Positions 22,501 to 34,414 of a stretch of DNA of 64,000 bases are shown in pieces (positions within the stretch are counted from its first letter, which is position 1; the number at the start of each line of letters is the position of its first letter). The position numbers were made by a program, and so were the translations under genes. The notes beneath the pieces were generated by a model that saw only the letters and a list, made by a program, of their open reading frames with translations, made no database searches and had not been told where the DNA came from. This DNA is from Oscheius tipulae (taxonomy: Eukaryota > Nematoda > Chromadorea > Rhabditida > Rhabditidae), in NCBI GenBank assembly GCA_037178975.1, contig JASJZH010000003.1, positions 3,286,001-3,350,000 on the forward strand. The letters are read 5' to 3'.

Positions 22501-22828
22501 CATAGGTGTTCGTCCCGCTGGCCATCTCATCTCTGAATCTGAACTGATTTTTCATAAATAACAGGATAAGTACGAACCTTTTGAAGAACTGCGACCCAAA
22601 GAGATTATAGTTGGTCGTTGCTTCATGTATCCGTCTGCTGACAGGGTCATCTCGACTGCTCGAGGCGACAGTCTCGATAAATCCCGGGCTCAGTCTGATC
22701 GTATTGGTCGCCCTGGCCGAGGCATCGATGCTCAGACGAGGCTTGTTCGGAAGATGAATGACATTTTCGACTGAGGAAAATGACGAGGTGGAGACACTCG
22801 AGGTCTCCAAGGACTCCTTACTGAACAT
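19560..22828 (-). CDS. Krueppel-like factor, three C2H2 zinc fingers
   Basis: DNA-binding transcription factor. The C-terminus has the KLF signature: finger 1 [20 protein letters not shown] near 20530-20590, then [19 protein letters not shown] and finger 3 [20 protein letters not shown]. Spacing C-x4-C, C-x4-C, C-x2-C and the immediate C-terminal stop are typical of KLFs. The finger 1/2 intron (19741-20516) is about 776 bases, far longer than its neighbours, and holds the hairpin at 19925-20121. Upstream exons (20.6-21.3 kb) are phase-consistent, with serine-rich and [16 protein letters not shown] segments. The N-terminal exons (21.4-22.8 kb, starting [16 protein letters not shown] after TTTCCAG) are joined with less certainty. 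Total roughly 600 residues. Confidence 0.85.
19925..20121. repeat. 197 bp inverted repeat (hairpin) in a KLF intron
   Basis: Arms 19925-19993 and 20052-20121 are reverse complements over about 70 bases with roughly nine mismatches. The best block is ATATCTATAGGCTTAGTGCC. The 58-base loop has some further pairing (CTTGCACT with GGTGCAA). It is probably a MITE-like foldback or a long hairpin transcript. Confidence 0.85.
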
Positions 22829-24320
22829 CCACCAGTCTGGAAACAAATCGATAAAATCAGAGTCTTATAAGAAAAGACTTGCGAAGAAGTCGTGAAATGT
22901 GTGCCCCAAGGGACAGAAACCGTGACTAATCTCCCTCCCTTCTGATAGTAAATTTTATTTGTGAATCAGACCGGAAATGACTGAGAAAACAAGAGGAGAG
23001 TGGAAGTTCGGGAAAGGAGAACTGTCGCAAAGATAAGGCTTGATCTCTTATTAGGAAACAAGAGTCACGTGAGGTCGGATAGAGTTGACCAGTGTTTTTG
23101 TGTCTCTACCCACTATTCTGGTCCACGTGTGATCATAATATTTTTGGTCAGACCTTCTGAAATTGGCTGTGAGTTGTTAGGCCAGGTGGACAATTAGTCG
23201 TCCAGATGAAAAATCGACTCGAATTGCAGAAAGGGCGCGTGTACGACACACGCTTCATTCGTGGACAGGCTGCACAGTCTGTCAGACTTTTTTTTCGGAC
23301 TTCTTCCGGCGACCGCCACGCCCAAGGCCGATCGCGCTCTGAGATCGCGACATGCTGAGAAACCGCAAGCTTTTTGTGTTTCATTTTGGGAGATAACTTT
23401 TAATGGAAATAGGTGGAAAGAAAAGAGTTCGCGAACCGGACAGGCAAGAAAAGATGACGCTATCGGGTCAAGATAAGACTGCCACACAAGAGTTCGCCTT
23501 CCTCTGTTCGTGGATCTCCATTGTGACACAATCCTCCGAATATACCGTTCGAAACAGACTCCAACGCAACAAAGAGATTGCGTGTCTCAAATGGATTTTC
23601 TGTGGTTCATTTCATAAACAAAGGATTTCGTGGAGTACGAAGATCCTTCTCAGCCCCAAAAGAGCGTGAGAGGCCGCCGTCAAACTTTTATGAGGAAACA
23701 GGTTCGCGACAGGTCTTTTTGGTGAAGGGGTGGCGACAGACTGATGGCTGGCGAACAACCGTGAAGAGGCAACGAGGCTGGAGGTCTTCCCTTTGTCTTG
23801 GAAGACTACTGAACTCCACGCGCATTCATAGAGATCAAAAAGAGAAAAGAGATTTCTGTTCAAATATCCATAACTAGCTGAATCGGGTGTGGCGGATGGT
23901 CTTCCCGAGAAGTTTATGACTTTCTCTACGAGACAGTTGAAACATTTCACGAACAGTGGAAGTTCTTATATGGGGTGTGACCAAAGAGGCCGCCTGCTGA
24001 GCAGTAGCCGACGGGGGATGTTGATGAGACCCGGATCCCATCGAAACCACTTTCTTATCGCGCCCCGCCTTTGAAATAACTGCCACAATGGGAGCACGTG
24101 TTCGTCTTTCATCAACTCTGTTATGGCGGGAATTCGAATGGATCAGCTGTACCGAAAAGAAACTGATCTACAAAATATGCGCCGACGCATTTGGAGGTCA
24201 TCTCTCTCCTCATTCGGAAAAGCAAAAAGGGGCAGGGCGTGGCAGCGCCGACAAGGCTTTTCGACTCTCTTGATAAACGACAGATAAATGTGGGTTCGCG
24301 CATTCTACTGATCTTGTCTT

Positions 24321-24340
24321 TCTCTCTTTCTCTCTCTCTC
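24321..24340. repeat. (CT)n microsatellite
   Basis: TC-dinucleotide run in the KLF upstream region; simple-sequence repeat with no further structure. Confidence 0.85.
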
Positions 24341-25123
24341 TGACAGTGAGACAAACCGTACAGAAAGAGGAAAAGGTTTGCATCGGATGACTAACCACAT
24401 GAATTAGTAATAAAGTGTACGGTGTGCGTACACTTTCCATTACGAATAGGTATCAGCCTGATCAGCTGGGTTTTCGGAATTGTCTGTCCTCCGGACGATC
24501 AATCACTTTCGACCACGAACACTTTGGACGTGAACGGATGGCGAACAAGTCCCGTTCTATTGATCTGATCCAAGAAGGCGTGATTTTTGGAAAAGATATG
24601 GAGGACAGGGCGGGGAGAAAAGAAAGGACGATGATTACTGTATGAAGGTCGAACACTCGAGAAAGACAATTGCCTGGCGTCCTTGTTCTTTTTTAGTTAA
24701 CTGTCAACTGATTATTGAACAGACGAACAGTTCAAAGGCCTTGATTCCAAGACAGTTTCAATGATAAGCGGGTAGTTAGCTCAAAGGTAGCTCTAAAGGA
24801 GATGTGAACAAGATCGTCAAAAAATGGATTTGGGAGAGTTTGACTCATGGAGAGTGTAAGATCATAAGACCTGTATCCAGAATAAAGAGGATGAAACAGG
24901 TCGAAGAAGAAGAGTTAGAGGTCTGAGCGAGTTGGACAATACGCGGAGAGAGACACGAGACTGGGCGTGTCGCGCAGACACACCCTCTCCCCCTTATGTT
25001 AGTGACGATCTTCTCCTTCTGGTTCCCTGGTTCCCACCACAATTTGGGCAATTTAGGCTGCGTCTTACAAGGGAGAGACACTCCCGCCGATCTTTTGGAT
25101 AGTTCAGAGATTCCAAAAAGAAA

Positions 25124-25148
25124 AAGAGAGAGAGAGAGAGAGAGAGAG
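25124..25148. repeat. (GA)n microsatellite
   Basis: About twelve GA units in a row, preceded by an A-rich stretch. Similar runs occur at 10177-10190 and, as CT, at 45366-45385. Confidence 0.9.
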
Positions 25149-27125
25149 TGCAAGAATACGGAGAACGAACATCAAACAATGAGTCAACATGGCTTCTCTC
25201 GAGAGCTCTGTGTTTGTAAGAGTTTTTACTGGGTGTGTCTACACTACGCTGGTCTCACCTTCAGTAACAGCCAATTGACCGCCGAAAGCACCTGTAACCT
25301 CGCCATTAGAAGAGACTTCCTTGATTGGTTCTAAGTACGCTGTGCAGATTTGCAAGTGTAAAGAGCAGGAGACATTAACTTTTACTTGAAATTGCTTGAC
25401 TGTATCATATGGTCCAGTTGACTATCTGTACTACAGTAACTGACAATTTCTAGCAGTCTGAATCCTTCCTAAACAAAACGTATGTCAAGAATGTTTGAAT
25501 CTTGACAGAGTGTTGCAGGCTGGTCGGTAAAGAAATTACAGTTTGAGAGATGCCAAAGACGGAAGCAGCTAATAACAAAAAAAAAAGTAATAGCTAGCTT
25601 GAGTCGTACCTCCAAAAGCCTACTAGTAGCAAGCGGTGTGTGAAAGTCGGTTCGAATTGGCTCTTTTGTTTTTTTTTAGTATAAGAGTCAGTCAAGCTAG
25701 AAACTGTGATCTTTGGTTTAAGGGAGAATCAATTAATGCTCAGTGTACTAGATGATAGTGTTCTGAAGGTAATCGCGTTGGCAAAGCATTGTCTCTGTGG
25801 ATACTGTCCAGCCTGACAATACAAGGGGACCAAACTACAATGTTTTAACGGGGATCTCTGTCGATAGAACTCTCAGGCCGTTTAGAATTCTGACAGTAAC
25901 CGAGTAACTGCAATCATGGCTATTGGTTCAATGGGATTTCCACTGACCCACACAAGTTCCTCCTTGCCAAGAGAACTTCCTCAATCTTCTCCAGCTTTGA
26001 GCCCGGACAGTTTTTTTCTCGTCTAGACGTTCCATGTATGCAAAAGATGCTACGTCAAAGCCATGCCACCCAGTTAGGTCATCCATTGAAGATGTCATCA
26101 GACTTCTATTGAGCTCTTTGCAGCAAAAGCGAGAGGTGGACTTCACGTGGACGGACTTAATTCAGTCGAAGGGAGGTGAGATCTACAAACAAAGAGCACC
26201 TGTTGAGCCAAAGTTCATCGAGACACGTAAACTGAATTGTTGCCATCGGATATTCAGTAATCATTCTTAGCTATGCAAAGTGGCCTTGTCTTTCAGCTGC
26301 TGCTGATTGTATCTTTGAATACAATGTGAAGGTGTGAGCTCGTCAAACAGACTACACTAGTATCCTTTATAATGAAAAATATTTTAAAAATGCTGCAAAC
26401 TATTGACCCTGGCGAGGAATGTCCTCCCGCGGACGTCTTTCGGATGGAACAAGTTGTTAAGAGGTCTTTGATCATCCAGGACGAGGCGGTCCAGCTGACA
26501 GTCTCTGTTCTTTGCATAAGATCACAAAACATATATAAATGAGAAAGATCTGGCTTGATCGCAACACGTGTTTTGCTATCGCTCTTCTATGGCTACAGTA
26601 GGCCCGGTACGAGAGGTGTTCGCGTGTAACGACCACACCCATCGATCCCATCGGGATCACAGAAAAGACCGCTGATAAATGATAACTGCCCAGTTTGAAT
26701 GTTCGAGTTTGAACTCATGGGAATCTCATTACTCAAGAGAAAAGGGTTTAGTTGAAAGATATCTGAGCAGGTGTAAAACCCCCTGAGGATGGATTTGACA
26801 GAAGGGAAGACGAGCAATTGCCGACGGCGCATGAAACACGATCGGGGACGCCGAAAAGTGTTGTGTCCTGACCAAGAAACATCAGATTTACACTTTACAC
26901 ACTCTCCAAATCCTCCCTGATACTTCCTTTGTGAGCTGGGGGAAGAAACTGGAGAAGAAATAGGAGCAGTAGTGTGAGCATTCTCAGTCAGTCGCGAGTC
27001 GCCTGTTTGTGTTCTAACCACTCGAAACTCATCTCTACAGCCCTGACGTACAACCGTCTTTTTCGAAATAGCCTATTATCATTGGAGAAGCTAAACTGTC
27101 AGACTACTACGGAATCAAACTTCAG

Positions 27126-28112
27126 TACAACAAGTTAGGCTTAACTTATTGTGCCACATCGGGATGTACCTACCTTGTCTTTTCCACAGTAAAACTATTG
27201 CTAATGACTACTGCTAATCCACTTCCCACTCTTTGACCTCACTTCTCGTCCCTCAAACCGCCTATTCAAGTAATGCTATCGACCCCAGAGGGGCTCAATG
27301 ACAGTCATGATCCCTTTGTTCTTTATTCGGATTCTATTCTTCTCTGTCAGCCTGTCTTGGTTCTTCCCACTCACTTCACCCGGTCCGCATGTGTCCCTCC
27401 AGTCGAGCTACCGTTTTAAGGACAACATTCTCCCAACGAAGCTAACATCAAACTTACTTGACTGGCAAGGAATTAGTGTGCGCACAAAGTAGTACACATT
27501 AATTGGCAATATTGGCTTCAGGCACACAGACAGAGACGTGAGAACAATTTAAAATAGATGATATCCGCTATAATGTTCTCTTCCAATCCAAAAAATGTGC
27601 AGATTCTTCTGAAATGTCTATTTTAAAATGTCATCGCGTCTCTGTCTGTGTGTACGTTTGTCTGAAGCCAATATTGTCAATGAGTATGCACTACTTTGTG
27701 CGCACACCAATTGTTTGCAAGTCGAGTCAGTTTGGGGGATAGTTTTTTTGAGAGAATGTTGCTTCTGTCAGGGTAGCTCGACTGGCGATGAACATGCAGC
27801 CCGGGTGAAGTGAGTGGAAAGGACGGGAAGGACAAAAGGGAATAGAAACCAGGCAAATTTCGAAAGAATCAGATTATAACAGTCATTGAGCCCCTCTGAG
27901 GCGATAGCATTACTTGGATCGAGGGATGGGAAATGGGTTCGAAAGATAGAGTTGGTTTAAAGATCTCGAAGATATATGAGTGGATTCAAGGAACGGGAAG
28001 TGGGGTCAAAGAGTAGGCAGTGGGTTTAACTGATCAACAGTGGTCTTTAGCAATCGTTTTACTGGGTAAATGGTAAACCCTTGAAAGGGCGGTGGCCTAA
28101 CTTGTCGTATTT
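27126..28112. mobile_element. ~1 kb near-palindromic (foldback/MITE-like) element
   Basis: Two long arms are inverted copies: about 27126-27562 and 27612-28112 with a 50-base spacer. Matching blocks in order include CAGTAAAAC(T/G)ATTGCTAA at the outer ends, AAGTAATGCTATCG, CAGAGGGGCTCAATGACAGT, ACTTCACCCGG, GTGTGCGCACAAAGTAGT, GCCAATATTG and TTTAAAATAGA near the centre. Arms carry many substitutions and small indels, so the copy is old. No transposase frame is present, so it would be non-autonomous. A fragment of the same family lies at 58541-58595. Exact ends and target-site duplication could not be fixed. Confidence 0.8.
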
Positions 28113-28385
28113 TATTATCTAGTTCTTTTGAAAGCAAAAGACTGAAGCAATTACAGTATTTTTGTGCAAAAATGTGCAGTCCTATCGCTCCTGCCAATTT
28201 AAGGAAACGGTAGACACGTCGTGGTGTCGCTTGCGTACGTCTTAGCGAACAGTTCAGGCAAGTGGAATTCCACCATTTTACCTATTTCTGTGCTCAACCC
28301 ACTTGCTCTCGCACCTCTCAGTTCTGTACAGCATTCTTCAGTTCTTCTAACCGTCTCAGCTGCTCTAACCCAGAAGCTTTTCAGC

Positions 28386-30937
28386 ATGTCGGGCACGTCC
28401 ACGGCACATCGGTTTCTAACAGAAGGCCTGTTTCCTTCGACCATTTTTGATAGAGGTTCTCGTTGTCTCGACCCCAATTGTAAGACTCCTTCTCACAGGT
28501 GATATGGACATGGATGTCTCGGAGGAAATGGAAGAAGTCAGAGAACTGCTCTACGAGCTGATCAAGAAGAACTTCCCGATGGGTGTCTCGTCGAACCATT
28601 TGGCTGAAAAGTACAAGGAAGAGTGAGTCTTTCGCTACTTTTTGCTTGATACGAATTGCTGTTCGTCGGTTCCTTCTGAGCGTCCTGCGGACAAACACTG
28701 CGCGAGCCTTGTTTGTCTTTGTTCTACCGTCCCTTCCACTTTTCACACCTTTCAGATACGTCTCGAAGGGTCTCGGAAGAGAGCTGCCCTCGGATTGGCT
28801 TGAACAGGTTGCTGCTGCTGAAGAGTTCGAAGCCCAGACTAGAGGACCTCTAACTATTCTCTTCGTCCGACTACACAATACGAGTTCCTTCAAACGACCA
28901 CCGATTCCGAACACCAATGTCAGAAGTAAGTCTAGCTGTCTTTCAGATTTAGATATAAATAAACTTACAGAATAGAATGAATAGTCCAAGTAAGTTTGTC
29001 GGTGTGTGGTAGTCATGCTGTCTCTCCCTTTTGGTTCGGGTTTGATCCCTTCTTTCAGTAATCTCCTCGAACAAGACGGAACAAGATCTCGACTATTTGA
29101 AGAAGAGAAAGGACCAATTCCCATTGCAACATTCGGAACTGGTACAACTCTCAGTCTGTATTTGACCAGCTGTTTCCTTTCAGCTGTCCTCTTGTACCGA
29201 CTCTGTCCAGGCCAAGAGCGATGTCACCGTGGTAGCCTTCGACTCTTCCGAAGATCTCTACATTCGAGCCACTGTCGAGGAAAAGACCTTCCAGGAGATC
29301 AAGGAAGATCTCGCCAGATTCTATGCGGACAGTGAAGGAGAGAACTATGTCCAAATCTACGTGAGTTACTGATACGCTCCGTAAAGACAAAGTGTTCAGG
29401 AAGTACTGCTTGGGGGTGCTTATGCCCTGTCTGACTCGGCTGGAGACTGGTTCCGTGTCGTGATTGAGGTAATTCGCGCTCCGATCTTTCTCCTCTATTC
29501 TTTCACCTCGCCCCGATAATTGTCTCCGATGCTATTATAAACCTTATTTCAGGAACTGCCTCGAAATGGAATGGTCAAATGCTACTTCAGTGATGTCGGA
29601 GTGCATGGATTCTATTCTGTCCGCGACTTGCGTCTTCTCCCCGATCCTCACAACAGTGTTATGCAGAGTTAGTTCACTCTTTGATCATTTCAAAAGAGTC
29701 TTCAGTCCCCGCTCTGTCCAAGCGTATTTCCCTGAACATTCAAGAGGCCTGTCGGGGAGAGAAGATTGACCAGATACTGAAGGACATCTTGTTCGAAAAC
29801 GACAGTATGGGTAACCTCGTTCCTGTCAAAATCCAGGTAACCAACTTCTCTTCTGCTAAAAGATAGCTCTCAGCTGTCGTCTCTTGACGAGAGTGTGAAG
29901 GATAAAAACCCCGTGGCCGACCTCTGGACAATGGACGGTCGTGCTATTCGCGAAGTCGCTCAGATGAATTTCATCGATGACAAAGCGATGCCCGTCTCCA
30001 CCAAGTTTGTTGTTCTCACACTGTTTATTGAGCCATTTAGAACAACCAGTGTCGCTCCAGCCCCTTCTACCACAATGTCCAGTAACAGTGTGCTATTTAA
30101 TGACGATGCTGAGATCATTCCTATGGAAGTGGACAAAATGTCCTCGAGTTCCTTCCCGGCTCATGCTCTTTTTGCCGCAGGACCTATGGACATCAGTCTT
30201 CGACAAGTCTCTCTTGTGAGTTGCAACTGTTCAGTACCAACTCTTCATGTTCAGGATCCAATGCCAGACTACATGTACGAGAAACTGACTGAGGAGTGTG
30301 AGTCAGTCGACTCACAGATGAATGGACCTCCTCAATGTGGAAAGTTCTACGGAGCTCTGGTTGATGGTCGTTGGGAGAGAGTTCTCTGTCTTAGAGCCAG
30401 CAAAATTGGTAGTTTTTATACCGAAAAAGTCTACGTTCGTTCAGACAAAGTAGCCTTCTGTGTCTATCTGATCGACGTTGGCGCTTTTCATTATGTTCGG
30501 GGAGACAGTATGAGACGACTCAACTCCAAAACCCCATTCAAGAAGATGCTGATGTTCAAGTGCAAGGTTCTTTACTCTTTCCACTCGTTCACACTTTTTG
30601 AATCTAGCTAGCCGGAGTAATCCCCGTCGGCGGAGAAGATGTCTGGTCAAGAGAAACTCACGAGGCTGTGAGAGAGTTCTTTGAGGCAGCCATGGGCGAG
30701 CCAGTTCAGGTTGGTTAACTGTCTTTCACGTATAAACGTTGTATACCCAGCCAAACTTTGCCGCGCGATTTGAATTGTTCAATATTGCAGGTGGTCCCAA
30801 CGAAGTCGGGTTGGACCGAATGGAAACAGCTGAATGCTCCTTCTGTTCCTCTAATCGAGGCTCGGCTTTCGTGCTGTGGCAGAGATCTGGCCGACTGGCT
30901 CATTTCTTGTGGACTGGCCCTTCCTATTCCGAAATAA
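28386..30937 (+). CDS. LOTUS (OST-HTH) and Tudor-domain protein, TDRD5/7-like
   Basis: Germ-granule type protein of roughly 680 residues. The N-terminus has a LOTUS/OST-HTH domain (EVRELLYELIKKNFPMGVSS, HLAEKYKEE, LGRELPSDWLEQ), which binds RNA or Vasa-type helicases. Two extended Tudor modules follow: one around AYALSDSAGDWFRVVIEELP and KCYFSDVGVHGFYSV, the second around CGKFYGALVDGRWERVLCLR and VYLIDVGAFHYV. Tudor modules of this type read methylated arginines of PIWI/Argonaute partners. C. elegans LOTR-1/LOTR-2 share this architecture. The final exon (ending LALPIPK) is reached by an 85-base intron, skipping a poorer exon. The start lies one base after a TTTTCAG acceptor. Confidence 0.88.
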
Positions 30938-31543
30938 TCTCCCCACTTATAATGTTTTTTTTTGCTCAACCTCCGAAAACTCACTTCAGATTGTACAGAG
31001 CTTTATCTTTAGTTTTTTTAGGTGCTTTCTTCCTGGTCCTATTCATCCATTCTCTGTGATACCTTGTGTTTTGCTTATTTCTTGGTGCTCACTTATAAAA
31101 GTTTTGCTCCTTGCTGTCTGTTCATGGTTACTTACGGTAAAGGCCCGTCACTTGTTTACTTTGCCTCTTTTTACAAGTGTTGGTCAATCGATCTTCGGCT
31201 CAGAGAAGGTCACTCAGTCATTTTCTGCCAGCGCAAATGACCCTGATTCAGTAATTACCGGCGATCTCATTTCAATTTGTCTGCCATTTTTATCCGCCTA
31301 CCCTCTAATTTCTGCGATTAACTCAGCTATTTTCCCGTCCCAATTTGGTTAGTCGTGACGCGAAGAGCTGACGATTCGTTAAGTGAAAGGCAGCTGCTGA
31401 TCAAACAGTCTGTCACCTTCCCCGGTTTGATACTCTTTTCACTATAATTCACACGTATGCCAATAATCACTGCTCTTCTTCTTTCCCTCATTATTCGTCG
31501 TTAGGTGATTTAGAGACTACTTATTCATTGCTTTTCAGGGCGG
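30938..31543. other. Intergenic
   Basis: 3' flank of the LOTUS-Tudor gene and upstream of GALNT, same strand. An open frame (30876-31352) continues past the stop in another frame but has no family content. A CTTTTCAG acceptor precedes the GALNT start by five bases, so the pair could share a transcript despite the 606-base gap. Confidence 0.4.
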
Positions 31544-34061
31544 ATGAGGCAGAAATCGGCGGTCTGCCGCGCTATTGCGGTGACTAGCCTGGTCTGGATG
31601 ATGGCCGTCGTATTCATTCTCTTCTATTTTCTTGACACTGGATCTACTTCATCACGGGGCGGAAATTCTGATCTTTACAGGTACGTTCTGCTACTTTCAA
31701 GTGTACAAGCTTTATTTCAGAGCAGAAGAGTCGCATCCTCGTCAAGTACGTCCTGTCCTTCCTGGTGGATACGGAGGAGCTCCTCATGCTCAGCCACTGC
31801 ATTCTGTCGATTCAGCCGTCCAAAAACAACTCGATTTACTTCTTGACGGTTCGTTTTCCTTTGATCTTCTGAAATTTCCGTTCAGTTCAAGCCTTCAAAT
31901 CCCCAGGTCTGTTTGGAGAGCAAGGAAATGCCGTCGAAGTACCTCAGCATCTTCAACAGGCAAAAGAGCAGCGATTTTTGGAAAACCAGTTCAATGTGGT
32001 AGCTAGCGAGCTCATTTCGATCAACAGATCTCTAGCCGATTATCGATCTACAGAGTTTGTTCTTTTTTTAATTCTTTGGAAATAACTGTTTTAGCTGTAA
32101 AAACGCCTTTGAGAACTTCGACATCACGAATTTGCCAAAAACATCCATCATCATCGTTTTCCATAATGAAGCCTGGACAACTCTCCTTCGAACACTTCAT
32201 TCCGTCCTCAACAGGTACTTTTTTTTTTTTATAAACTTCACAGTCACAATTCAATTAACAGATCTCCCATCGAACTTCTCGAAGAAATCATCATGATTGA
32301 TGACAAATCGGACAGAGACTTTCTCCGTGAGCCACTTGACGAGTATGTTCGTCGTTTTCCCGTAAGTTTTTATGGTTTGTCGAACTTTTACTATAACTTT
32401 TCAGATCCCAGTCCACATTGTTCACTTGGAGCATCGAAGTGGACTGATTCAAGCGCGTCTGAAGGGAAGTAGTATGGCCAAGGGAAAGATTCTGCTCTTT
32501 CTCGATGCCCACGTTGAAGTGACCGATGGCTGGTTGGAACCTCTCGTCTCGCGAGTAGCTGAAGATAGAAAACGCGTCGTCGCTCCGATTATCGATGTCA
32601 TTTCTGGTATTTTTCTCTTTTTGTAACGTTCGTTTGTTTTTTAGACGACAACTTTGCCTACGTGACTGCTTCTGATACTACCTGGGGAGGATTCAATTGG
32701 CACATGAACTTCAGATGGTATCAAGTTCCCAAAAGAGAATTGACTAGAAGAAAGGACAGAGCAGATCCCATCAGGTGTGTTTTCTGAAAATTACCGAATT
32801 ATGATTCCAGAACGCCAACAATCGCCGGAGGTCTATTTGCCATTGACAAGCAGTTCTTCTACGATATCGGATCCTACGACGAGGGGATGGAAGTATGGGG
32901 AGGAGAAAATCTCGAAATTTCTTTCAGAGTAGGTCTCCCATTTATTCGTTTTCCACAAACTTCATTCAGGTTTGGATGTGCGGTGGTTCGCTGGAAATCC
33001 ATCCATGTTCCCGTGTCGGTCACGTTTTCCGCAAGCAGACTCCATATACCTTCCCCGGAGGAACGGCCAAAGTCATCCACCACAATGCCGCCAGAACTGC
33101 CCTTGTCTGGATGGACGACTACAAGGAATTCTTCTTCAAAATGGTCCCTTCCGCAAGAAATGTCGATGCTGGTGATGTTACTGATCGACTGAAACTGCGA
33201 GAAAATCTACAGTGCAAGAACTTTAAATGGTAGTTTTTTGCTAAAACAAAGTGAACATTCTTTTAGGTACCTCGAAAATATTTACCAAGAATCGCCCGTT
33301 CCGTCCGAATACAAATCTCTTGGGTGGATTCAACTGGATCAGACAACTCGTTGCATCGACACTCTGGGCAAGAAGGATGGCGGACAGCCAGGAGTAGCCT
33401 CTTGTCACGGTTCCGGTGGAAACCAGGTACATTTTTGAATTTTCCATCGAGAAACGAAGTAGACTCTAGCTGAAAAGACTTTCAGAACATTCTATTACTT
33501 GGGCCATGGGATAATAATCAGGTAATGAGGGCAGCCAATTTTAGGGAATGAGTTTATTTGGCCCGTGGTTCTTAAACAGTCAGGTAACTGTTAGGGTAAT
33601 TATGGTTATTCAATCAACTTTTATTCATTTTCCCTTTTCAGTTCAAGTACCCTTTTCATTGAATCGCTTATCAATGGTTTCTAAAAAAAAAAAAAAGTTC
33701 TAAACCCGCATGATCCAGACCTTATTCAGTACCAAAACCCCTCATTTCAGGCGTGGTCTTTTACCGGTAAAGGTGAATTGCGAACCGACGATCTCTGCCT
33801 CTCCTCGTCTCCAGCTTTTTCTCTCGGCAACGATCTGAGGTTGGAACGATGCGGACCTGGAAAAGTCAACCCGAAACACGTCTTCATTTACAGAGTAGGA
33901 ATTTGTCCGTTTTTCGCCGCTAATTGCGAATTCAGGGGCAACAGCTCGTGCACAGCAAGACACAAAAGTGTGTGACTGTCGTGAACCACGATAAGCTGGA
34001 GCTCCAAGAATGCTCAAATGTGCCCGAACAGCGATGGATGCTGGAGGACTATCGGCCATAA
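31544..34061 (+). CDS. Polypeptide N-acetylgalactosaminyltransferase (GT27)
   Basis: Initiates mucin-type O-glycosylation by adding GalNAc from UDP-GalNAc to Ser/Thr in the Golgi. Type II topology: short basic tail, signal anchor ([15 protein letters not shown]), stem, catalytic domain, C-terminal ricin-type lectin domain; about 600 residues. Landmarks: [27 protein letters not shown], the metal-binding DxH in [54 protein letters not shown] and RVGHVFRK. The lectin part has a CLSS and QRW element. The intron before the lectin domain (33427-33750) is about 320 bases, ten times the others. AATAAA at 34320-34325. Confidence 0.95.
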
Positions 34062-34319
34062 TTCTCTTCGATTTTTCTAATAATTTACTGCGGGTGATAT
34101 TCCCTTGTGTATGTAGCTTTTTACTCTTTTGGCAGCTGCTTTCTCTTGTCACATGTGCCTTTTTCACACCTTCCCCGTTTTATTGTATTTATTCCTAATT
34201 ATGATTCCGATTTTGATCTTTATCGGTTGTGTACCCCCTTTGCAGAAAGAGTCATCTGTGATTCTCGCTTGGTTGTGTAATCGGTTGTACTTGTTGGGTT
34301 TGAATACGTCGCAGAACTG

Positions 34320-34325
34320 AATAAA
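34320..34325 (+). terminator. Poly(A) signal AATAAA for GALNT
   Basis: AATAAA 259 bases past the GALNT stop and 90 bases before the next ATG on the same strand, consistent with processing between two co-transcribed genes. Confidence 0.5.
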
Positions 34326-34414
34326 GAGTTTTAATGGTTAGGCCACACTCATTTTTGGTTATCTTGTCCCAGCTTATTGATAAATCCTTAGAAAGTAGAG
34401 GAAAGGGTTGTAGA

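Larger units (their letters stand above)
22829..28385. other. 5.5 kb gene desert between divergent KLF and LOTUS-Tudor genes
   Basis: No exon chain or family motif was found on either strand. Contents: CT/GA runs at about 24321-24340 and 25124-25148, and the large inverted repeat at 27126-28112. Open frames such as 23194-23529 and 26593-27021 (both minus) have no recognisable domain. As the upstream region of a transcription-factor gene it is a plausible place for cis-regulatory DNA, but no site could be named. Confidence 0.5.

Noticed and set aside
24765-24840. tRNA-like 5' half (GCGGGTAGTTAGCTCAAAGG)
   Set aside because: It resembles a D-arm with B-box missing: no GGTTCGA-type T-arm and no pairing acceptor stem downstream.
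25900-26540. Possible transposase remnant on the minus strand
   Set aside because: Phrases such as KLEKIEEVLLARRNL suggested one, but no catalytic D/E pattern or terminal repeats could be aligned by eye.
26593-27021. 142-residue minus open frame in the desert
   Set aside because: A CVKC pair hinted at a zinc finger, but no further ligands, splice sites or family pattern were found.
28381-29124. 247-residue minus-strand open frame
   Set aside because: Entirely antisense to the LOTUS domain exons; no motif, no splice signals of its own.
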